Of a stretch of DNA of 64,000 bases, positions 57,194 through 64,000 are shown one piece after another. Under the pieces are notes generated by a model that was given only the letters and a program-made list of their open reading frames with translations, searched no databases and was not told where the DNA came from. The stretch is taken from contig DAIDMQ010000002.1 in the NCBI GenBank assembly GCA_027448945.1, positions 1 to 64,000 of the forward strand, in the 5' to 3' direction. This stretch comes from Gallionellaceae bacterium (lineage in GTDB: Bacteria > Pseudomonadota > Gammaproteobacteria > Burkholderiales > Gallionellaceae). The stretch's first letter is position 1. Each line of letters begins with the position of its first letter. The translations under genes and the position numbers were made by a program.

Positions 57194-59269
57194 TTAAGCT
57201 TGGTTTGTCGTCTTAATTGGATTGTTGTGTAGTGATTTTTCGAACTCGGACAAAGGTACCGGTCTGCCGAACAGATATCCTTGGAAATCTTTGCAGCCAT
57301 GTTGGTATAAAAAATCCCGCTGCGCGATTTCTTCCACACCTTCGGCGATGATATTCAGTCCTAATGCCTCGGACATCGAAATGATCGTCTTGACGATGGT
57401 CGCATCGTGAGTGTTGTTAGTGACATCGCGCACGAAAGATTGATCTATCTTGATCTGATCCAAAGGGAGTCGTTTTAGATAATGCAGTGAAGAGTGCCCT
57501 GTGCCGAAATCATCCATGGAGAAGCGCACCCCCAACGTTTGAAGTTCACGCATCTTGCTGACCGTATCATCGATGTTGGAGAGCATGCTGCTTTCAGTTA
57601 ATTCAAGTTTCAAATGACTGGCGCGCGCTTGTGTCTCGTTAAGAATACGTTTCACCTGATGCACAAAATCGCTTTGATGGAACTGTTTGGCGCTGACATT
57701 GACGGCCAAGACCAAGTCCTTGTGGGATCTATCTCCTGCCCACTCGCGCAATTGCTTGCATGCTTGTTCCAGTACCCACAAGCCTATTGGAACGATGAGG
57801 CCAATTTCTTCACACAGGCCGATGAATCCCGTCGGCTGAACCAGACCGCGCTCAGGATTCTGCCAGCGTAGTAGAACCTCTGCGCCTACGGCATGATGAC
57901 TTTCGTTTACCTGTATCTGGTAATAAAGCACGAATTGTTGTTGCTCTATTGCGATGCGCAACTCTTGTTCCAGTTTGCTGCGTTTCTCCAGTCCAGACTG
58001 GATATCTGCATCGTAGAAATGGATGATGTCTCTACCGGCCGACTTGGAGAGCGCCATAGCACCCTGAGCTTGATTGAGCAGTATCTCGGCAATCTCCTCA
58101 TGACCAAGGAACAGGCTGATGCCCATGCTGGCTGTCGTGCGTATCTGCTTGCCATGGATCAGAAAGGGTTGCTTCAAGCCCGCCCTAATCCGTTCAGCAA
58201 ATACCATGGAAGCATCGGCTGCCTTACTCAAGGTGGGACTTAGGGCGTTCATGATCACTACGTATGCATCTGCTCCCAGGCAGGCAACGGTGTCGCCGAC
58301 TTGAACCATGTCCACTAGTCTTTGCGAAATCTCGCGCAACAAATCATCCCCGAAAGAGCCGATGTATTCCTTGAAGTGATCCATGTCTATGTAAATGATG
58401 GCGCCATGTGATTGGCGGTGTGCGCTGGCTGCGCAGGCTTGACCCAGGCGGTCCAGTAACAAGCGGCGATTGGGTAGCAGTGTCACGGGATCGTAGAAAG
58501 CCAACTCATGAATGCGTTTATGGGCACGTTTGTGCTCGGAGATATCGCGACCGATGATGACCAATCCGCGACGTGTGCCGTCAGCGTGATAAGTCGGGAG
58601 CTTGAGCACCTCCATGGTGAGTTGATCACCATCCAGGCTGGTGATCAACTCCTCAGTGACGAGTAGGCTACCTTTGTCCCATGCCAGTGCGTCATCTTTG
58701 ACGCATCCTTCATAGGCTGCGCGAAACGACGGTTGTATAGCCGCCAACTCCATGTCGGTCTTGCCATGCCAGGCGATGTTTTCAAGGGCGAATAATTGTT
58801 TGGCGGGTTGATTGATGATGAGCCAGCGTCCATCGCCATCTTTGAAGAAGATGGGGTCGGGGATGGTTTCGATCAAGTCGGTGAGATGCTTATAAGCCTC
58901 GGCCAGTTTGGCTGAATGTTGTTTGCGTTCGGTGATATCGCGACAAGAGCCATATAGCATCCCGCTGGGGAGTCTTACAACGTGCAACTCCATGGCGATC
59001 TTTTGTCCGGATTTGCTGACTAGACGTATTTCGAAGGTATGACGTTGGGTATCTGCGGCGACTCTTTCCAGGCTGGCTCTATAGGTATCGCGCCAGTCCA
59101 CAGGAGAAATGTCGAGTACGGTCTTGGTACGTAATTCATCCAGCGAATAGCCCAGCACGCCCAGTGCATTGTCGTTGGCAAAGACGATGCGACCATCGGA
59201 CTCGGTGATGAAGACCATATCTGGCGCGTAACGCAATATCTCTGTGTTTGTAATTCGGTCCATCTTCAT
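57194..59269 (-). CDS. PAS-GGDEF-EAL protein with degenerate GGDEF
   Basis: 691 residues. PAS domains near 5-120 (ILRYAPDMVFITESDGRIVF) and 130-240 (ETIPDPIFFKDGDGRW). GGDEF at about 270-420 reads GADAY instead of GGDEF, so it is unlikely to make c-di-GMP, though it may bind GTP. The EAL domain (430-680) is intact: EVLLRW, ELTESSML, FSMDDFGTGHSSLHYLKRL and EGVEE. Expected role: c-di-GMP phosphodiesterase. The alternative start at 59263 is possible. Confidence 0.92.
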   Translation of the reverse strand: MKMDRITNTEILRYAPDMVFITESDGRIVFANDNALGVLGYSLDELRTKTVLDISPVDWRDTYRASLERVAADTQRHTFEIRLVSKSGQKIAMELHVVRLPSGMLYGSCRDITERKQHSAKLAEAYKHLTDLIETIPDPIFFKDGDGRWLIINQPAKQLFALENIAWHGKTDMELAAIQPSFRAAYEGCVKDDALAWDKGSLLVTEELITSLDGDQLTMEVLKLPTYHADGTRRGLVIIGRDISEHKRAHKRIHELAFYDPVTLLPNRRLLLDRLGQACAASAHRQSHGAIIYIDMDHFKEYIGSFGDDLLREISQRLVDMVQVGDTVACLGADAYVVIMNALSPTLSKAADASMVFAERIRAGLKQPFLIHGKQIRTTASMGISLFLGHEEIAEILLNQAQGAMALSKSAGRDIIHFYDADIQSGLEKRSKLEQELRIAIEQQQFVLYYQIQVNESHHAVGAEVLLRWQNPERGLVQPTGFIGLCEEIGLIVPIGLWVLEQACKQLREWAGDRSHKDLVLAVNVSAKQFHQSDFVHQVKRILNETQARASHLKLELTESSMLSNIDDTVSKMRELQTLGVRFSMDDFGTGHSSLHYLKRLPLDQIKIDQSFVRDVTNNTHDATIVKTIISMSEALGLNIIAEGVEEIAQRDFLYQHGCKDFQGYLFGRPVPLSEFEKSLHNNPIKTTNQA

Positions 59270-59272
59270 CAC

Positions 59273-59470
59273 CGTGAAGTTTTACCCTAAGCTGTTTAAG
59301 CTTCATTTTGGGCTTAGTTTACACTTACTTTATAGGTGCTTAGCAATAATTATTATGTAATTTTGCAAAAAATAAAATTTGCTAATTCCCTAATTTAAGT
59401 AGGGCTAGATGGACTGCCCCGGCTGCACTGAGGCTGGGATTGTGCAGGTTAGGTTCTATAAATCATAGGA
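59273..59470. other. 198-base intergenic region, AT-rich
   Basis: No gene. AT-rich upstream (TTATTATGTAATTTTGCAAAAAATAAAA-like tract around 59350) and likely to hold the EAL gene promoter. Confidence 0.5.
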
Positions 59471-60169
59471 TTATGGAATATCTGAATCGCCCATGCGACC
59501 GAGGATGATATTCGTCTTGCGTAGCAAACCGGAGGCTTCGCGATGTTTGTCGTAATAGCGCGGGTTGGGCACCATGGCCGCGAGTTTGGCTGCCTGAGCC
59601 GGCGATAATTGCTTTGCATGGATGCGATAGTAATGCTGGGCTGCGGCTTCGGCGCCAAACACGCCGTCTCCCCATTCGATGACGTTAAGATAGATTTCGA
59701 AGATGCGCTCCTTGTCCATGACGGTTTCCAACATCACGGTAATGACTGCTTCTTCAGCTTTACGCCAAGGCGTCCGCTTGGTTGAGAGAAACAGATTTTT
59801 GGCCAGTTGTTGGCTGATGGTAGAGCCGCCCGCCACGATGCGTCCCTTTTTTTTGTTTTTTTCGTAGGCTTTTTGTATGCCGTCCCAATCGAAACCTTCG
59901 TGGTCGACGAACTTGGCATCTTCGGATGCAATCAGTGCGCGCTTGAGATTGCCGGAGATATTGTCGTAGTCCACCCAGCGATACTGAAGTTTTGCCTCGG
60001 AATCCAAGCCTTGCATGGTTTCCAGCCTGGTGTCCATGAAAGCGCTACTGGATGGGTTGAATTTAATCCACCAGCAGACCTGAGCGAATAGCCAAAGCTG
60101 GTAGCACAGTATCAGGGCGAGACCGTAGAACATGATGCGCAACAACCAACCGCCGATTTTCTTGAGCAT
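59471..60169 (-). CDS. mtgA: Monofunctional peptidoglycan glycosyltransferase
   Basis: 232 residues. One N-terminal helix, then GT51 motifs: EDAKFVDHEGFDWDGIQKA with the catalytic Glu, and GGSTISQQLAKNLFLS. Makes glycan strands from lipid II, without a transpeptidase domain. It starts 11 bases after aroE. Confidence 0.96.
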   Translation of the reverse strand: MLKKIGGWLLRIMFYGLALILCYQLWLFAQVCWWIKFNPSSSAFMDTRLETMQGLDSEAKLQYRWVDYDNISGNLKRALIASEDAKFVDHEGFDWDGIQKAYEKNKKKGRIVAGGSTISQQLAKNLFLSTKRTPWRKAEEAVITVMLETVMDKERIFEIYLNVIEWGDGVFGAEAAAQHYYRIHAKQLSPAQAAKLAAMVPNPRYYDKHREASGLLRKTNIILGRMGDSDIP

Positions 60170-60180
60170 AGTCTGTGGGG

Positions 60181-60987
60181 TTAGGCAGTACGCAAAACTT
60201 GGATGACGGGTGCGGTATCAGGCCAAATGCCGCGCCATATGTAGAAGGCTTCGGCGGCTTGCTCAACTAACATTCCCAAACCATTTTCGACTTGAGCTTC
60301 GTGCTTTCGGGCGAAGCGCATAAAAGGTGTCTCACGGCCGTACATCATGTCGTATGCAAGTGCGTCGGGTGCGAAGATTCCTTCGGGTAAGGGGGGCATC
60401 TCATCGGACAAACCGCTGGCAGTTGCATTAATGATGACTGAATATTTTTTGCCAACGAGATCGTCATACCCCAATGCGTTGATATGTCCTTTGCTGGCAA
60501 AGGCATCGGCGAGTTGCTTCGCTTTAGAGACAGTACGATTGACCACGCAGAGTCTGGCTTTGTTGGCCAACAGCGGGAGCGATACGCCATAGGAAGCACC
60601 CCCAGCACCCATCAGTAACACAGGCTTGTCCTGCAACACCCACAACAGATTCTGGGTGATGTCACGCACCAGTCCCGCACCATCCGTGTTGTCGCCCAAT
60701 ATCGTGTCACCATCGAAACTCAAGGTGTTGACTGTCTTCGCCGCGAGTGCGCGTTCGGTTAATTTTGTCGCAAGTTTGAAGGCCTCGAACTTGAACGGGA
60801 TGGTGACGTTGCAGCCTTTGTAGCCTTGCTGGCGCAAGCGGGCGATGGTGTGTCCGAATCCGTCCAGTGGCGCCTCTACTGCTTCATAGGAGATGTCTTG
60901 TCCGGTCTGGGCAGCAAACAATCTGTGTATTAATGGCGACTTGCTGTGTGAAATAGGGTTGCCGATGACGGCATATCGGTCAGTCAT
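60181..60987 (-). CDS. aroE: Shikimate dehydrogenase (NADP+)
   Basis: 268 residues. Substrate site VIGNPISHSKSPLIHRLF, catalytic Lys region NVTIPFKFEAFKLA, and NADP motif LLMGAGGASYGVSLPLL. Reduces dehydroshikimate. mtgA follows on the same strand, as in many betaproteobacteria. Confidence 0.97.
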   Translation of the reverse strand: MTDRYAVIGNPISHSKSPLIHRLFAAQTGQDISYEAVEAPLDGFGHTIARLRQQGYKGCNVTIPFKFEAFKLATKLTERALAAKTVNTLSFDGDTILGDNTDGAGLVRDITQNLLWVLQDKPVLLMGAGGASYGVSLPLLANKARLCVVNRTVSKAKQLADAFASKGHINALGYDDLVGKKYSVIINATASGLSDEMPPLPEGIFAPDALAYDMMYGRETPFMRFARKHEAQVENGLGMLVEQAAEAFYIWRGIWPDTAPVIQVLRTA

Positions 60988-61030
60988 ATCGCATGTACGT
61001 AAATATTAAAGTTGCGCATTGTAAATAGTT

Positions 61031-61783
61031 TCAAACTTTTTTAGGTGCACTTATGACAGCCAGCGCGACACCCAGTACAGCCATGACCCAGACGATAATC
61101 GCGCCGGCAGGCAGATCGAACCATCCGGACAATAACAATCCCAGTGCATAGCCGGCGATACCGACCATGCTTGCGTACAGCAGACGGTTACGCTGGCAAC
61201 GGTAGCTGGCGAGTGCAGGGACAATGAGGCTGGTGAAGACCAGATAGATGCCGACCAGTTGCACTGAAGCCGTGACCGCCAAGGCGAACAATGCATAGAA
61301 GCCCAGATGTTTGATACGTTCACGCATCAAGTACCAGGCCAGAAGGAGAACGCCACTCAAGACTGCGGTGGCGATCAACTGGGTATTGCTGACCCACAGG
61401 ATCTGCCCGACCAATAAGTCTTTGAGATGCTCCCCTGCATGCGCATCACGACTCATCAGCAGGATGCCCAGACTAGCTGCGAGTACAAAGGTCAGGCCGA
61501 TACATGCCTCTTTAACTTCAGGGAGACGGCGTTCTATCCAAGTCAGTAATCCCGCCCCCAGCAAGGCGCTAGCAGCCGCGATGAGTTGTACCAGTACAGG
61601 CTTTTCGGTCAGATCCAATAGTCCGGCGATGATGACGCCCAAGCCCGCAATTTGTGCCACGGCCAGATCGGCAAAGATCACGCCGCGCTCCAATATCTTG
61701 ATGCCCAAAGGAATGTGGGTGGCGAGTACCAGCAAGCCGGCGATGAAGGCGGGTAAAAGGATGTCTAGCGTGATTGAATTCAT
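61031..61783 (-). CDS. Metal ABC transporter permease (ZnuB-like)
   Basis: 250 residues, about seven membrane segments. Family ABC-3 permease pattern, with GVIFADLAVAQIAGLGVIIA and the cytoplasmic ALASYRCQRNRLLYASMVG. It overlaps the znuA-like gene by four bases. No ATPase gene follows before aroE. Confidence 0.88.
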   Translation of the reverse strand: MNSITLDILLPAFIAGLLVLATHIPLGIKILERGVIFADLAVAQIAGLGVIIAGLLDLTEKPVLVQLIAAASALLGAGLLTWIERRLPEVKEACIGLTFVLAASLGILLMSRDAHAGEHLKDLLVGQILWVSNTQLIATAVLSGVLLLAWYLMRERIKHLGFYALFALAVTASVQLVGIYLVFTSLIVPALASYRCQRNRLLYASMVGIAGYALGLLLSGWFDLPAGAIIVWVMAVLGVALAVISAPKKV

Positions 61784-62679
61784 GGTTGCTTCAAGCCTCC
61801 CAGCAAGCGCGCTATCGTGTCATCGAACATCGTATACAGATCGCTTGCCTGCGGAGTACCGCCCACCGTAAAGGGTAAGGCTACTGCCTGGATATGCGCG
61901 CGCTGGCTAATCCAATCAGAAGGTCGCGCATCTTGATAGGCCGCACGTATCACCATTCTTGCCGGATGACTGTGTAGCTCATTGAGCACTTCACCCAGAT
62001 GAGAAGCGCTCGGCTCCATGCCGGGCTTGGGTTCCAGTTCGGCAACTTCGTTCAGTCCCAGCCAAGCATTCAAGTAGGGGAAACCTTTGTGCTGCACTAC
62101 GATGGGTACGCCCTTGAGTGGTGCTGCCAGTTGTTCCCACTTAGCGATCGCTGTGCGCCACTGTTGTTCGAATGCTTTGTGGCGCTGTTGATATTGCGCA
62201 GCGTGGTCTGGATCGATTTGGGCCAAGCGCTTGCTCAAGGCATCTGCGATAGGGAGGAAGTTCCGTGCATCGGTCTGGATGTGCGGGTTGCCCATTGCGT
62301 GCACATCGCCATCCGCTCTATCCAAACGACCGGGAACCTCGCGCATGGTGACGTACTTCGCGGCTGAAAAATTACCGTCTGCACCGACAGCGATGGCGGG
62401 ATTAGCCGATTCGCGCAATACAACCGGTATCCAACCAATCTCCAGTTCCGCGCCCGTGCAGACCAGTAATTGGGCATTGCGCGCTTTGGCGATCAAGCTG
62501 GGACGCGCTTGTACCTGATGCGGATCTTGCAACGCGCCAGTGGCGGTATAAATATTGGCAAGATCACCCGCCAGTATTTGGCTAAGTGCCGCCCATTCCG
62601 GCTCGCAGGCAAATACATTGATGGCTGCATGGCTGCTGCTGCTGATCAACAGCATTGCGATGAATAATAATTTTTTCAT
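61780..62679 (-). CDS. Zinc ABC transporter substrate-binding protein (ZnuA-like)
   Basis: 299 residues; AAGGAG 11 bases upstream. Signal peptide ends SSHA. Metal-binding His/Asp: LQDPHQVQARPS, HAMGNPHIQTDARN and the C-terminal loop. The His-rich loop of many ZnuA proteins is short here. Binds Zn or Mn; the absence of a long His loop leaves the metal open. Confidence 0.85.
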   Translation of the reverse strand: MKKLLFIAMLLISSSSHAAINVFACEPEWAALSQILAGDLANIYTATGALQDPHQVQARPSLIAKARNAQLLVCTGAELEIGWIPVVLRESANPAIAVGADGNFSAAKYVTMREVPGRLDRADGDVHAMGNPHIQTDARNFLPIADALSKRLAQIDPDHAAQYQQRHKAFEQQWRTAIAKWEQLAAPLKGVPIVVQHKGFPYLNAWLGLNEVAELEPKPGMEPSASHLGEVLNELHSHPARMVIRAAYQDARPSDWISQRAHIQAVALPFTVGGTPQASDLYTMFDDTIARLLGGLKQP

Positions 62680-62769
62680 GATCGATTAACTCCTTGGCGA
62701 TGTGCAATTACGATGCGTATCTTGATTTTGTCTTGAGGGCTTGTTTGCATTCGAGGTTGGGTGCAATGG

Positions 62770-64000
62770 CTAATAAGAATGTGCGCCATGCGCGCCCATG
62801 CTCATCACGTACTGCAAGAAGATCTGGTTCTCGGGCAAGGTTTGCCTGCTGTGATCCCGGGCCAGTTGTAGGCGCAAACGCGAAAATTCGCTGGGGCTGT
62901 AATCCAGCATCCATGAGGTGCGCGTGGGTTGGAAGCCGTAATTGCTGATGACATTCGCGGTATTTGCTGCGCCTACTGTTGCGCTGCCGGGATTCAATCT
63001 GTCATAGCGCAAGCCCATGCGCCAATGCGGCATGAATTGCGCCACACTCTGCGCATACCAACCGGTTTGAGTGTCGCTGTAGCTGCTGTTGGTGAGTAGG
63101 TTATAGCTCAGGGTGCCGCTTTCTTTGCGCTGGAAATACTCGCTCTGGAACTTGATGTAGCGGTCGGCGACATTACCGTTGGGGGAGTACTTCCAGACCA
63201 TATCCAAGCCAGCGGTTCTGCTCTTGCCTGTAAAGCTATTGCTGACCCCGCCAACGCTACCCAATAGATCGGGTACGCCAGTACTGATGGCATTTTGACG
63301 CTGAGTCTCGTGTAAAGATGCGCCTATGCGCCAACTGTGCTCCACGCCGATGTCATCACCTAAGTGCGCGAACAACACAGCATTACCCGCGCCATTGCGG
63401 TTGGTGTCGCTACCGGGGAAGCCGCGACCACGACCAATCTCGCCGCCTAATTCGAAAAAGCGGTCGGTGGGTGCCAGCCATTTCAATTGCAGGCCGTCTT
63501 CACCCAACTGATTGTTCCATAGGGTGGCATATACCAAGGGTTGGTCGACGAAGTCCCATGCATGCGCATGCAGGTCGTTCAGATAACCCAAACCAGAGAA
63601 ATAGCGACCGATTTTCAGGTTTACGCCTGAGCCTAGCGCATTGCTTTGTATAAAGGCATTTTCAACCGACACGCCACCGGCGGGACTGAGTGCCATGGTG
63701 GCGAAACCGCTGAATTGCGGGTCGATGTTGGCCGAGATGCCCAACTCAGATTCGCCGATATTGAAACCTTGCTGATGGCCTGGGTTGGCACTCATGGCGA
63801 AGCCAGTGGCAGGGATGGTCGGGTCTACACCCAAGCGCGCATAAGTGCCACCCAGTATCAAAGAAATCGCAGGGTTAAAGGCATTGGCGGAACTGGTGGG
63901 CGCGGCGCGTTGCTCTAACTGGGTGATGCGCTCATCAAGCGCATGCAATGTGGTGTCGTCGGCGATAGCTGCACTACAGCTTATGCTCAGCACGAATAGT
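62770..64000 (-). CDS. Outer-membrane porin-like protein of the zinc cluster (5' end outside the window)
   Basis: At least 410 residues; the frame continues past 64000 with a signal-peptide-like LFVLSISCSAAIADD. A coiled-coil stretch follows (TLHALDERITQLEQRAA), then a beta-barrel of about 16 strands with GFNIGESELGISANIDPQF and KIGRYFSGLGYLNDLHAHAW. The last strand ends YVMSMGAHGAHSY. These barrels occur beside znuA/B in several beta- and gammaproteobacteria and may let metal or metallophores cross the outer membrane. Confidence 0.75.
   Translation of the reverse strand, partial: LFVLSISCSAAIADDTTLHALDERITQLEQRAAPTSSANAFNPAISLILGGTYARLGVDPTIPATGFAMSANPGHQQGFNIGESELGISANIDPQFSGFATMALSPAGGVSVENAFIQSNALGSGVNLKIGRYFSGLGYLNDLHAHAWDFVDQPLVYATLWNNQLGEDGLQLKWLAPTDRFFELGGEIGRGRGFPGSDTNRNGAGNAVLFAHLGDDIGVEHSWRIGASLHETQRQNAISTGVPDLLGSVGGVSNSFTGKSRTAGLDMVWKYSPNGNVADRYIKFQSEYFQRKESGTLSYNLLTNSSYSDTQTGWYAQSVAQFMPHWRMGLRYDRLNPGSATVGAANTANVISNYGFQPTRTSWMLDYSPSEFSRLRLQLARDHSRQTLPENQIFLQYVMSMGAHGAHSY

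Overview
The window looks like a chromosomal segment of a betaproteobacterium, most likely Nitrosomonadales and perhaps Gallionellaceae. This is inferred from the gene content and from gene orders such as ilvB-ilvH-ilvC-pssA-leuA, an ECF-like sigma factor with DUF3619 and DUF3106 partners, nudJ-mnmA, and queA-tgt-yajC-secDF. No database search was possible, so the taxonomy is a judgement from protein families. Coding density is high. There is one tRNA gene (Leu, anticodon CAA), no rRNA, no CRISPR array and no intact transposase.

Layout. 0-9.8 kb: a small membrane protein, YjbQ and a beta-hydroxyacid dehydrogenase in a tight operon; an RlmN-like radical SAM enzyme; two conserved unknowns; a very large AsmA-like DUF748 protein; and a START-domain/RibD-C pair. 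9.8-19.6 kb is the most accessory part. It holds a Bfd-like [2Fe-2S] gene plus two decayed partial copies of it, a NERD-UvrD helicase plus a decayed copy of its 3' end, a divergent HxlR regulator/quinone oxidoreductase pair, a haem-linked diguanylate cyclase, an MgtC protein, several short dispersed repeats and some small genes. 19.6-29 kb: TerC, phosphatidylserine decarboxylase, a TorT-like periplasmic protein next to a membrane GGDEF protein, NfeD, the selenium genes mnmH and selD (divergent), and a sigma factor operon.

29-35.2 kb is the branched-chain amino acid block (ilvB, ilvH, ilvC) with phospholipid gene pssA and leuA. A short Leu-rich leader ORF precedes leuA; its Leu codons are complementary to the leuA ribosome binding site, which suggests translational attenuation. 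35-44 kb: an outer-membrane TPR/beta-barrel protein with a FecR partner, two Nudix hydrolases, HDOD, hemerythrin, purB, and the overlapping nudJ-mnmA-mscS operon. 44-50.5 kb: tRNA-Leu, queA-tgt (queuosine), then yajC-secD-secF-dedA (protein export). 50.5-57 kb: MscS genes (one a fragment), the pstSCAB phosphate transporter with a Pho box upstream of pstS, and mgtE. 57-64 kb: a PAS-GGDEF-EAL protein, mtgA, aroE, and a zinc-uptake-like set (outer-membrane protein, znuA, znuB) with no ATPase gene in view.

Themes: c-di-GMP signalling (three GGDEF proteins, each with a different sensor), tRNA modification (mnmA, mnmH/selD, queA/tgt), and several candidate cis-regulatory elements. The leuA leader, the TorT/GGDEF pair and the repeated Bfd/helicase fragments most deserve follow-up.
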